A stretch of 64,000 nucleotides of DNA, taken from NCBI RefSeq assembly GCF_000182925.2, contig NC_026501.1:6985917-7049916 (forward strand), given 5' to 3'. The stretch's first letter is position 1, and every line of letters begins with the position of its first letter. The stretch comes from Neurospora crassa OR74A (lineage: Eukaryota; Ascomycota; Sordariomycetes; Sordariales; Sordariaceae). This document shows positions 20,682 through 32,600 of this stretch, one piece after another. The translations under genes were made by a program, and so were the position numbers. Below the pieces are notes generated by a model, which saw nothing but the letters and a program-made list of their open reading frames with translations, was not told the origin of the DNA and did not search any database.

Positions 20682-21651
20682 GGGTGTCCCCCCTTATGAG
20701 AAGGGAAGAGGAATAAAGGGGAGGGAGTGAGGAGCGTGGATTGAGAAGAGGATGATGGACTGCATGTGGGACTTGACCTGGCAGACTGGAGGGGATGGAA
20801 GGGGAAAGGGAAAACTTAATCTTCTTGTGAATAACTTCAACCGGGGCATTCACACTTTTGGTCGGTGATCGCTCACTCGGCTGGGAGTGAAAGGCCTACG
20901 ATATCTGTATATAGTTTGTTCTACTTCTTCACTTGGCCGTTGGTGGAAGTGCTGGTGCCAGCATGAGGCCACGGTCTTGCATGCATATGTTTGGAATAGA
21001 GTGGTAGTTTGATATAGCATCGTACCAAGTAGCGATTCAAGATTGTATTTGCATCCCAGGTTTACATCAAGGTAGGTACCCACAGGCGAGTGAAGACAAA
21101 GTGTTGGTGATGTTACTTGCTGGCGTTGTCCTGGGACATCCAGGAACATGGGCACCACCGGGCAAAGTGGTCATTGGCCAAATGTCTCGTATTGGGGAAA
21201 GAGGACATGAAGGTCTTCAAATAGGCGATGCCATGTATTCTTTGCGGCTGCTCTTCAACAGTAGATACAAGTCTGATACCAATCCATGATGTGGATGAAC
21301 CTTGAAGGCTCAGTAAAGAAGCTCTATCAGTACGGTAAATGGTAGAAACTGAAAGCAGGCTGCAGGAGAAGTAAAAATGATATACGGTCTGATTGCCAAA
21401 AAAATAAAAAATAAAAAATAAAATAAAGAGGCGTTTCACAGATATCGCAAACATAGACATCTGCATTAAGGCCCCGGTTTGGGGGAGTAATGTGCATGCA
21501 TATATAACGTCCGATGCCCTTCATGTTCGCCGTGACGCCGTGGTATCTTGAATTTCCATAATATCATTCCTCCTGTGGGCAATGGCTCCCTCTCCGTCCT
21601 CTTGTTTGCCCATCCCTCTTTTTCATCCTTTTTTTCAAAATTTCTTTCTGG
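20682..21651. other. Convergent 3' flanks, no gene seen
   Basis: Lies between the 3' end of the LPMO gene and the 3' end of the minus-strand membrane-protein gene. It contains an AAAATAAA repeat stretch near 21400-21425 and AT-rich tails fitting polyadenylation regions of both genes. Open frames here have no coding character. Confidence 0.4.
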
Positions 21652-22451
21652 TCAATTCCTCCTCTCATCGCCATGCAAAGTAGCTTGCTCCTGGTTAACG
21701 TCCTGCCGGTCGCCCTCCTGGTGGCCCACATGCTGCTGTGGCTGATTTTGTTCCTGTGGGCGTTGGACGGTGCTGGCGTCCATTTCAAATCCAGGATGAT
21801 TCCCCGCGGGTAGTTCCTGTGCGCCGAAATGGTGGTCGGTAACGGGTAATTCTGAAACAGTATCTAGTCCCAACCCGTTGTTCTGATAGCCTGGGAAAGC
21901 ATTGTAGCCGTACTTTTGATCAAAGCCTTCTTGCCCAAGATTCGGTGACGTGTGTTGGCTCTGGAAACCTGCCTTGGAAAGGGCGGGAGAGAGAGGGCCA
22001 TACTGGCTGCCGGTAGCAGTGAGGCCACTCACATATGAGTCTGCATTTTGGGAGACTGAGCATTAGCCGGTCTGATTAGTGCGATGGCGGGGAAGAACAG
22101 AGGATAGTAGAATCTTGGCTCTTACCTCGCATGTAGCCTGTGCTTGGGCTGCTCATGACTGACCGTCCGCTCTCATCGACGTAGCCGTATCCTTGATGTC
22201 CTTGGTGTAGGTATGCTTGCTGGCCCATGGGAGTCATGGGGCCCATTTGAGACATGGCTGCTCCGGGCACATCCCCTTCCTGCACATCCCCTTCCTTCTT
22301 CTTCCTTGGGAACCATCCACACTTCCACAGAATCCCAGCAACAATAATGAGGACTGCTATAACAGCCCCGACAGCGATGCCGGCAATGGCGCCAGTGGAT
22401 AGTCCTCCAGTGCTGCTGCTGGGGGGCTCGGGTTGGGGCTCGGTACTGCTG

Positions 22452-22491
<40 letters not shown>

Positions 22492-22939
22492 GGGACTCGG
22501 GTTTGGTCTTGGTGCTGTTATAGCTGATGCCGGTGCCAGCAGGGTTGAGTATGTAGTCACGTTTCCATTCCTCACCGGGCAACTTGTTTAACACTGTCGG
22601 TCTTAATTTATCCTTGGGACAACCAGCGTTACAGGGGTTGTCAGCGCAACAACCCATAAATGGAGGGGCAGCATTTGCGCATGTGTAGAATACTGCTTCT
22701 TGAATTGAGACGTCGCATGATTGACCCGGAAGAAGTTTGTATTTTGCGGAAGAGAAGGATGCAACTTGGAGTTCGTCGTCCGGGCAGACACCGTTTCGTT
22801 CCTCGGTGCATGGGTCGACGGTGCAGCAACCGAGAAATTCGTGCTTCATTTCAGGACAGATGTAGAAGCTTCCATCCTTTGGGCACGAGAAGCCCCAGTA
22901 TGCGATGAGTTGAGAGATGACCTCTGCACTGCTTGCCAT
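21652..22939 (-). CDS. Cysteine-rich single-pass membrane protein
   Basis: Two exons (22939-22126 and 22040-21652) joined across an 85-nt intron (GTAAGA ... TGCAG) give 400 residues. No classical signal peptide is seen after MASSAEV. Residues about 15-110 hold two similar cysteine modules: CPKDGSFYICPEMKHEFLGC with CTVDPC, and FYTCANAAPPFMGCCADNPC. Both share an F(L/M)GCC..(D/N)PC core common in fungal extracellular proteins. A Ser-rich stretch of about 20 residues encoded by a CTG/AGC-type microsatellite precedes one transmembrane helix (about 180-205). A basic stop-transfer KCGWFPRKKK and a Gly/Gln/Pro/His-rich cytosolic tail follow. The topology suggests a cell-surface sensor or wall-linked protein (inference). 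The ligand and pathway are unknown. Confidence 0.75.
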
Positions 22940-25477
22940 GGTGAGTCCAGTGGTATGATGGGAATCAGGAATGGGAGCGGGAGGAAATCTTGAGACTGGA
23001 CGGGGAGAGGTTGACGACGAGAAGAGATAAAAGGGAGAGGTTCAAGAACCTGCACGGAGGCAATCCCGAAGCTTTTACATCATATGGTAGCTGACGGGAT
23101 TCCTATGCTTGTAGAGGATGGGCCAGTAAGAACAATGGCTGGAAAACGAGTGCAGTTGATACTGGACCCGGGACCCAAGACGGACCAGGATCATGACCAA
23201 AGAGGTGGCCTTGATGGGCTGAAATCAACCTTACCCAAAGGAGTAACGACAAGTGAAGAAGGTTTCATCAAAGGATGAGCCAAAAGCTGACATGGAAAGG
23301 CTTGGCCCGCAGGCAGCACCATTCTGATTGGGTTCCAGCACGAGGGGAACACGAAGAGACGCAGTGTCCCCAGTGCGGGCATACACTTCAGCGTGCTCAC
23401 TGAACCGTCCGCCCAGCAAGGCAAGGGGTTCTTGAAAGTTATGTTGTTCTCGCCCAGGTTTGAATGCAGAAGACGACAGTATTGTCCGTCCACTTCTGCT
23501 GTGACCCAGCCTGCATTGCTGCATCCAGTCGGTGCTGGCGGTGAAATGTGAATGACAAGTTGGCAGACGGCTTGTTGGCGGACGCCTGACGGAAAGAGAA
23601 AAAGGATGGCGATCCACCGGCGGGAGACCCTTCGACGACGGCTGGGTCGTCATCGTCTCTGTGGCGGACTTTGGATGCACAGCTCTCATTGCATGCCTTG
23701 CGCATATCGAGATATGGTATGATGGCTTTGGCGTTTGAGGCTGGGCCGGTGTAGGAGGGGTCGGAGTTGGTGAGGTCGAGGGATGTCTCGTTGAGAGTGG
23801 TGAACTGGTGGACATGATCATCATCGCGATGTGTTTTTTTGACCCGAAAATGCGGAGAAAAATGGACCAAAACTGGGTCAAGAACAAACCTAAAAATTAG
23901 GTAGAAGTGGAAGTGCCAACGGGAAGGCGGGGAGCGGGCTGTGTCAGGCAGTGCACTACAGGCTTGGCATCAGGAATTCGATTTGGGGTTGGGCGCCCGC
24001 GTAACTTGAAGTAAACTTTAACGATTGCTCTCCAGCTTCCACTTGATGTGCACTGTGAATCCCTAACATCGTACAAAGTGTATAAATAAGTCTTCAACAA
24101 TCGGCAGGACCCGGGCTTCCCTTCCATCCCATCCAGCGGCATCCATGCCGACGGGAACTTGTTCTCATCCCGTCTGCGAACCCTTCAGTTCTTTGATCCT
24201 TCCCAGTAACAACCACCTGATCTCGACAACCCATGCCCCAGCTAGAGAGCAGGGGCAAACGTCCTCTCCCCGCTTAATACAACACCCCCCTTGCCACCAG
24301 CCATGTCATACAACTACCTCTAGGCATCACTTTTTTTTGCACTTTTCGTGTACCACAGACATGGCGATACCGCACCACCAGAAACAGTACAACAACAATT
24401 CCGACCTCCTCCGCCCCTCGAACCTCAAGATCTTCACCAGATTTGGGGGCCAGTGGCCACTTCAAAAATTCCGCGCCAGCTTGGCAGCCCCAAGCTTCAT
24501 AGTTGGTCTGTTCTATGCTTCTTGTAAGAATAAAAGAATGAACGCGCGGATGCCACCAATTCACAAACAAGACGATAGCCGCGTCTGCCTTTCTGCACCA
24601 ATCGCAGCACCCAAAAGGGCAAGCAAGACCCGCGAAGTAACATGACACCAGTTCCGGTGCCATGATTGCCGCACCAAAAAGTTGCAGTCAAAAGATACGT
24701 CTCAATTTCGGTGTTTATCTATATCGCTACGTACAAAGCTCAGGCTTTGGTCCATGTGAAGATATCTGCTTTGGTTGTATGTTTGTTTACTATTAGCGAA
24801 AGTTCCCATCCATCGTTGTTTCGGAGCTTCCGTCCCTGAGAACATGGAAAGAACCCGTCAGAAGCCTGACAGGAGGCCACCAGTCACCAGAGATACCTAC
24901 ATACTACACGATATTACCTCCCTGTGTAAACTGGTCAATGACTGGAGACTTGCAGCCAATGATTCCTTTTCTCCGTCACCACCACCACGTCTTTCACTTG
25001 CACGCTAGATACGCCATGCTGCCATCAAGTTCGGGCGAGCCCCAACTTGGAATCTGCTTCACACAGCATCGCTACTAGCTAGCTAGAAAACGCCTTACCC
25101 CCAGCCGCTTCTGCTGATGTGAGAAATTGTCATCAGCCTGCCAATCGAAGCTTTGATGACGTTTTCGGGAGACTTTTGGTCGGATAAGCCGAACTGCGGG
25201 CGTTGCTATTGACGGCCATCACTCTCGTCCAATTTTCCACACATCGCCGGTACGCCGGTATGGATCGCACATGTGGACGTGGGTTAGGGTTCAGGGTGAG
25301 TTCCACTTGTACCAGTTCTGTTTAGCTAAGTCGTCGTTCCTGACTTTCCATCAAGAATCTTGGGAAGCCATTGGAAAGCCGACGCTTCTGGAACGCCCGA
25401 CTGGGGGGTCTGCATTCTCAACAGTGTCGATTTTGGCCTGAATATCGTGGCTGGGAAGATAGCTGAAAACGAGACAC

Positions 25478-25510
<33 letters not shown>

Positions 25511-25940
25511 TTTTTTTTTTTTTCCGATTCACCACCGTGAAGTTGCGACACTACAAGGACTCTAATTCTCTACCGACTATCGACCAACACATGCCTTTTC
25601 CAGTCCACAATGCACAAAAGCACAAACAGATCGTGAATCATGATAACTGGGAGATAATGAAACACAAATGGGCCACCCTGTAGTCTGTGCAGGAAAAACC
25701 ATAAAGATCAAGTCTTTTGTCTTTTCACTAGGACACTAGGTGCGTGGTCGTCTATGCCCCTTCAGTCCCTTCATCAAGTTTTGGTAACCGGGGGTTTATG
25801 TACCCGCGGGAATGATGTTCCCTTCCTTTTGGTATAGAGGTACCAGCTGCTCGATCACGGCCTTGTTTCAGTGTCGAGAGCATGGATCAAGCTTTCAACT
25901 TGCAAACACCCTTATGAAGAGATTCAGAACGATCGCAATA
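22940..25940. other. Long intergenic stretch with poly-C/poly-T tract
   Basis: Three kilobases without a gene I can defend. Minus-strand frames at 23191-23887 (up to 218 residues, Ser/Pro/Thr-rich, overlapping in different frames) could hide a small spliced gene, but no consistent set of splice sites was found. A plus-strand frame at 24145-24645 and its minus-strand shadow show no domain. A C32-T13 homopolymer tract is at 25479-25523. Confidence 0.4.
25479..25523 (+). repeat. C32 followed by T13 homopolymer tract
   Basis: Thirty-two consecutive C residues (25479-25510) run directly into thirteen T residues (25511-25523). It lies in non-coding DNA. The length may be imprecise, because such runs are error-prone in sequencing and assembly. 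Confidence 0.85.
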
Positions 25941-28018
25941 TCAGACGGAATACAAATCTTCCTCCTTCTCAACAGATGCGTCAATGTGCATGTTGAACTC
26001 CTTTTTGGGGTCAAACAAGAGGAGAGAAACTAAACCATTGTGTCAGCACGACACTCGAGAGTAAACCGAGGGGTTCTGCTCGCCTTACCAGCGGCAGCCA
26101 GCGCAACAAAGCAAGCACCGGCGATCCAAACGTGCCTGAACGCGACAACAAACGTGTCTTGCAAAGCAATGGCACCGGCTTCAATGATATCCGCCGTTAC
26201 TCCAGATATTGTCCCCAACCTCTTTTGATCTTGGGCTTCAAGTGCTGTGACAAACATCTCCACATCATCGGGTGATATTCCCCTTGGCACTACAACCTTT
26301 CCAACGTTATTCCCCAAGTTCTTCATCACATCGTGAAAAAGCGCATTGTATACGGCCAACCCAACGGTTCCGCCAAGCGACCGAATACTGATAATCAGTC
26401 CGCTGGCAACACTGATGAGCTCCGGCGGTGTCGACAACTGCGCAACTGTCACAAGCGTAGTGAGAGTCGTGCCCAAAGCGCTCCCCAAAAGAACCGCATA
26501 GCCCCAAGTTGGCATATCCGTCTGTCTCGTGGTTGTCGCCATGCCTATAAAGAAGGCAATAAACATCCCGAAAGCGGCAAAGGTCGCCCACTTCACACGC
26601 TTTGTAACTGCACAATACCACCCTGTCAAGCAAGCAAAGACCGCAGCAATGATCATTATCAGACTGTACCTCACCCCAACCAACAGCGCATCCGACTCGT
26701 ACAGCACGCTGACCTGGAAAGCAAAGTACGTGTTAGCCGCAAAGAACGCCACACCCTCTGAGAAGACGCAAAACATTGCCACAGCAAAGTTGCGATTACC
26801 CGTAAACAATTTATGAGGGAACATCCCGTCCTTCTTTATCCATGTCTCATACAACACCAACCCCATCACAAACAGCATTCCAACCGCAAAAGTAGCCGAA
26901 ACCTGCGGATCCCTCCACTCGAACGGATTTCTGGAGTAAGACAGCGCCACGGAAAAGAGCACCAACCCGACCGCCAAGAAGAAGTACCCTCCCCAGTCCA
27001 ATCTTGCCAGTTTCTCCCTCGTACTCAAACTCTTCTGCAAAAGTCTCTTGGGCGGATGATACACCCACCAACACAACCCCGCCGCCACGACATAGACAAC
27101 CATATTAAGCAAAAAATACACCCTAAACCCCTCCCCTCTCGGATCCCCAGTCCTGTTCAACGCACCGCCTACATAGAGTCCCACCGCCGCACCTAACGTG
27201 TTGCTCGCCATGTCGGCCGCCTGGCCCCACGCCCGCCATCTCCGGGGTAATACTTCCGAGGTGACCACGTGCAGCAAAGGCTGCGAGCCGAAACCAATAC
27301 CGATGATGGCGAATCCCAAGATGGCGATGGGCATGGAGGGTGCGCGGGAGACGATGAGTGACCCTGCCCCGCCGCCGAGGAAGGTGGGGATGACGAGAAA
27401 CCATTTACGTCCCCAGTAGTCGGCCGCTTGAGAGGTGATGGGGCCGAGGACAACAGTGAGGATGGTGATGGGTGCAGAGAACCAGATTGATTGGGTTGGA
27501 GAAGAGAAGTGGGAGGCTATGGTTTGGCCTTGCTGTAAAAGGTTAAACGAAGATGTCAGTAAGGATTGCGAGGGAAGGAGTCAAGTCGTAAGCTGGGAAG
27601 TTGTGATGCGGAGAAGATGGGGACTCGTGAGTTGGGCACAGACTGGAGAGAACGAGGGAAAGAGGAATATAGAAAAAAGAATAGAAAAAGGAAGGTGGGA
27701 ACCTGGAACGCAGGAAGATGGAAGACGAGGAAGGTGGGGCTTTTCGGACTGGATTTGGAAGGGAAGGAAAGAGGTACGCACAGCTCCGGCGCCCACAAGA
27801 CTGATTAATTGGGCGATGTAAATGAGGCACACGGCAAAGACGGCTAAAAAGGTCTTCGCGTGGAGGTGAGGGACTGGAACGTCGGATTCATGGCCATCGC
27901 TGGTGTTGTTCTCGTTGGTTCGTGAGGAGGGAGTAGCCGTTTGCATGACACGCGCTACTGGCTTGGTTTCTTCTTGCACTTGTGCGCTTGGAGATGTCTT
28001 ATCTTGCGAAGACATCAT
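25941..28018 (-). CDS. MFS multidrug/TRI12-type exporter
   Basis: A major facilitator superfamily transporter with about 14 predicted membrane helices, probably a proton-coupled exporter of small toxic molecules. Three exons (28018-27782, 27532-26089, 26029-25941) give 589 residues. The first intron is long for this genome (249 nt, donor GTGCGT, acceptor TACAG). The second is 59 nt (GTAAGG ... TTTAG) and must be removed to obtain the natural tail VSLLLFDPKKEFN...DLYSV. The loop motif SQAADYWGRKWFLV after the second helix is the MFS signature, and GALNRTGDPRGEG follows helix 6. The N-terminal 45 residues are a polar cytosolic leader. A second ATG is at 28015. Substrate unknown; homology resembles the TRI12/DHA2-like group (from memory). 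No biosynthetic cluster is adjacent. Confidence 0.85.
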
Positions 28019-29638
28019 TGTGGTGATGTGTCGAAATGTTATCGAAAACTGGTTGGAGAGGAGGAATAGGTTGACGAGGTCTCAAATCTGTCGTGAAAAG
28101 ATAGCCGCGGGATTCCCCCCTCTCTAGCAAGATGGAATTTGAGCATTTCATGGCTTGCTCTTGAGCCTCGGGAGGTAAGTACGAGACACATCTTGTATGT
28201 ACCTAACTTAAAGCTCCAAGGTTGTCTCAAGTTGCGGGGGCTGCATGATTGGATGTGTGGCGGCATGGAAGCAAAATCCAGGCATGACGTTGTGCTCCAG
28301 GCCCTCAGGGTCTTTTCGGTTTCGCGTCAAGAACAACGTTCGGTACCTCTAGTCCAGGTCTTGCAGTATTCGGGGTGCAGTAAGCATACTTACTACTGGA
28401 TTGATGCTATTGTATACCTAGAGATAACGTTCGGTTGTGAAACGTTAGAGGTATCTTTGGGATGGAATACGAGTCGCCGTATCGATTTGCATTTCCCCAA
28501 AGTGCCCCAGTAACATACACTTCATCTAACTTCAAACTCCAAACCCCACAGCTCACCAACTGATGAAGGTCAGCATGAAGTCTGCACTCGGTACTTTCTT
28601 GTATCGCAAAGGAATCCGGCCGGTCGGCTTTGGGATCTCGCATTTTGAGCACACTTGGGGCATCCCTAACAATGCGGACTGCTCAAATGCCTCAAGACCT
28701 AAAGCCTAAGGTATCCATGTTACGTTTATGTGATCCGTCAGTGGTGAATCTTATACTCTGCATCGCCCCACCTATCATTTTAGATTTCGAGTAGCCCGAG
28801 CTCTACATCAGTAACATCTCTAGCCAAAAGACTTCAAGTCTGGTACGGCTTCAGGCAGCTTACGGTTCGTCCCCCTTTGCTCAGGTTATAACGCATCGTG
28901 ACTCCATTCAGGCGATCCGTACGAAGAGAGCTATGGGATGTTAGAAGGAAGTAGTTACCGTCATCCTCGCCAATTCAGTTTGGGTGTGGTAACACTCTTG
29001 AGAAGGATCGCCCGAACCGTTCCATCTTCGAAGATCGAAGGAACAAGGTGACAAGGAAGAGCAAAGTGGCTGCAGCTTACAGTCATATAAAATGACAGGC
29101 TCAAGACCTCAAAGAGATGGCATGAAATCAGAAATTTGACTGTAAGCCTCAGAGCATCATCCTTTTTTGTTTTCTAGCCAGAACTACGCTCATAGTGGCT
29201 TAGAACTCGAGTGTCCGATGAAAAGTAAACAAACAAAAAGGGAGCGACCCTAACCCTCCCGCTACCGTACAGCCGGCGGAGTGCACTTTAGGGTTCGGTA
29301 AGCTCCGGGCATGTTGGGTTCGTGACGCGAAATCTCCAGGATGTGGAGAACTCCACTCACCACAGTGCTGGGACAATCCAGGATCAGCGCTCTACAGGCC
29401 CAATCCCGCGTCGACCGGAGTGTGACGTGACGGCCTGGGTTGCCCACAAACACAACGCAATTTTGGGAATCTGCCGGTCATCAAGCGTCAAGCTCGCTAT
29501 CCGCACGCATCGTGCCCCGCGGAGTGAATTGGAAGCTCGTTTTGGCTTTTGTCCTCAATCGATCGCTTGTTTTGCTCTTTTATTTTGCTCCTACGGCGTT
29601 TAGTCTGGACTCCAAAGTCCAGACAGCCATGATCGAGA
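28019..29638. promoter_or_regulatory. Divergent promoter region, no gene seen
   Basis: Separates the MFS gene (-) from the large HMG-module gene (+). Normal base composition; open frames of 60-125 residues on both strands show no domain or splice logic. A CCCTAACCCT word near 29249 is too short to be telomeric. Confidence 0.4.
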
Positions 29639-32600
29639 ATGGTGCGAACCCGGAGAATGGCCGCCATGGCTGGCAACGAGAATAATGGCGAACAAAGCAG
29701 CAACGCGACACCGAATAACACCCAGCCGATGGCGATTGTTGAGAAACCTGCGAAAAAGAAACAGTCTCCAGTCAAACCCAAGGGCAGAAAGGCCGCAAAA
29801 GAAGCTGTCCGACCCAGTGTGAAAGAGGAGGAGCAAGCCGAAACCGATGTGCAGCTCCCTGAGACAGGAACTTCGAACACATCAATTGCTCCCGACGACG
29901 AGGAACAGAATTTCAACATCTCTGGCCAGCCGAGCGCAAAGATCAACAGAGCGAGGCCCTCAGCCACATCAAGTACAACCTCGGGACGCCGTGTCCAGCC
30001 AAAATCAACAAAGTCAAACATCAAGGCCAAGTCCAAGTCCAAGACCACCGCGGTCGTCGAGCCTCCGGAAATGGACGATCCCGAAGTCGAGTATGATTCC
30101 GAAATTCCATACATACCTAAAGATCTTCGGAAAGAGCTACGTGAACGGCTATCTTGGGCTGGTCTCACATATCCCGAGACCTGGCGCCCACGTGTCGATA
30201 GCCCCTTCGATGCTCCTCCCCCGCCTCCGGTAAATCCACCACCGGCCGATTCTATTCTCGTAGCAGGCTTGGCGGACGGCGAGGTAGGCTACCTTCGTCA
30301 ACTGTTGCGATACTGGACATCCGAAGATAAGGGCTGTAGGACTGCCAACAAGTTCTTCCATCGGCTCCACTACACCTACAAGAAGGCGGATTCGCTTCCA
30401 GAGGCTTTGGCAAGGCATGACCGGGTATTGGCTCTGACTCTGGATCGCCTCGCGCGAGCGATCCCCTTCGAACTATTTCTTTGCCGGCTCGACAGAGGCT
30501 ATGAAGACACTGACATCGACCCTCAACAAGTGTCTCCCTCCTACGTCATTGAGGATCTGGTTGACTTGCAGGGCCGAACCTACGCAAAGTTTGTTCCCGT
30601 TGACGAGAATGACTGGACACAAAAGACTAGCGAACACCGAAAGCCCAAACTCCTTCCTGGTTACTGTGATGCGGTACGTTCCTCGCATATCACCACTAAA
30701 GCCTCTTTGAATCTCTGCTAACCACATCCCAATCCGCCAGGCCCTCGTCCTTGTCCCTCGAGATACTGTGGCGGACTTCTTGTGGGAGACCATTGAAGCA
30801 AACGGCCCGCCGACTGCCAAGTACAACGTCACTCAGACTCCTCTGCGTTTGTTGCTCGAAAACTATAAGACCCTATGCTCAGGGAGCGTCGAAGATCACG
30901 TTCGCTATTGGCCCATCTTCAGCAGCCTCATCCGGAGGGCATGTACCTGGGACAACGAAAAAGGACTGGGGTTTATGCCTGGGGAGTTGGTAGAGAACAT
31001 TCTCAAGGCTTGCATATCTGCCAAGGACTGGGATTTATTCACATTCGCCGCGGGCTTTACGGGATTTGCCTTTCGCAAACTGCCTTACGATCCCCAATCC
31101 TTTGTCAAATGGGCTCGTGCTGAGATCACAGAAGGGAGAGCCACCTTTCAAGACATTCAGGAGGGGTAAGTGATCTAAAGAATTGGTGATATGTCTTCTA
31201 AGAAGCTAACGCAAACTATTAGTATCCTGGCCATCTCATTCTCCCACAGCTTGATCAAGTACAGGTGCTCCTCAATTACCGCCTTTTACGAGACCACGGA
31301 CGAAACAGTTCCCCGAGATTGGGCACGGAACGCAGTAGTCCGCATAGCCGACTTTCCCGGTTGGCAAATCATCGGCCAACAAGATGGAAGTGAACTTGTT
31401 TCCGCCCTGAAGACCTGTTTCGGAATGGGACCTGACTTCATAGAACTCGCCACGAAGTTGGTGAGACGAAACTCGACAAAGATCCCCTTCCTTCTGGGCT
31501 TTGCCAACGAACTCCACGAGACCTGCTCCACAGAAAATGCAACAAAAAAGCTCTACCTCGACTTGGCTGAACACATTTTGAACGAATTGCACATCTACAA
31601 ACTCCACAGTCGTTCCGCGGAGACGGCACGGGTTAGGGAAATTATCCAGCTTCGTTCAACCAAGGTCACGCAAGACCTAAAACTGATTAAAGCGGCAATT
31701 GAAGGTATCGACAAGGCTGACATGTCTCGCTTCATCTCTGGACTAATCGCTGAAAACGCCGATACCCTCCTTATGCGCTTGACAATGAAATTGGTTGGCG
31801 ATGCAAAACGCATCCCGCTTCGTGAGCTTACCCATCTCTGGGTTCCTTTCCTCTATCTCCTCCCGGACATTCTCGAAAAGCATTCTATCCCGCTATCAAC
31901 ACCTCGATATCAAAATATGTTCGCTGCTATCATGGAGATGTACCTACTCAGGGAGGTAGGCAGGGCGCCGAAACAGATCTGGCAACCTGTTATGCGCACG
32001 GTCAGTTGTGACTGTGGACTGTGTTTCCGGGTCAACCAATTCCTTTCCGAATCCTGCTCTTTCAAAGCTGTTCGGCTTCACGGCTCCAGTACAGCTTTTG
32101 ACCATGTACGACATTACTTGACAGGACTGCGGGAGGGCATCTCCTGTGACTTTGCGATTGATGCTGCTTCGGGTACTATAACCGTCACGAAACGCTTGAA
32201 TCCCGATCCTACTGCTCTTAAGCAATGGGAGACCAAGAAGAACAAAATGAAAAAACAAATTTTCGCAAAGTTTGATCAAGCAAAGTTGCATGCCATTCTT
32301 GGCGAAGAATACTTGTGGATTACAGGATTTCGATTCTTGGAGAACAATCTTGAAATTGAAGTTCATGACGAGAAAGAACTTCCTCCACCTCCTGTGCCCT
32401 CCGCACCGCTTCTTGGGAAACCGGTTGACCACTTCATTATCGGTCGACCGGATCTCTCCACTCCGTCAGCTCAAGGGTACCGTCAACCTGTGGCAGCTCA
32501 CCAGAATCACCACCAGCCCTTTCACCAGTCTAATGTCTCTGGCTGTCAAGGTCCGCAACCAGGTCAAGCGCGCCCACAGCCTGTAGGGACATACTACAGT

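Noticed and set aside
23191-23887. Three overlapping minus-strand frames of 100-218 residues
   Set aside because: Ser/Pro-rich translations in competing frames; no set of introns gives a convincing protein.
24145-24645. 166-residue plus-strand frame
   Set aside because: No domain, biased composition, and an equally long frame on the opposite strand.
29240-29262. CCCTAACCCT, telomere-like word
   Set aside because: Less than two repeat units; a chance match in unique DNA.
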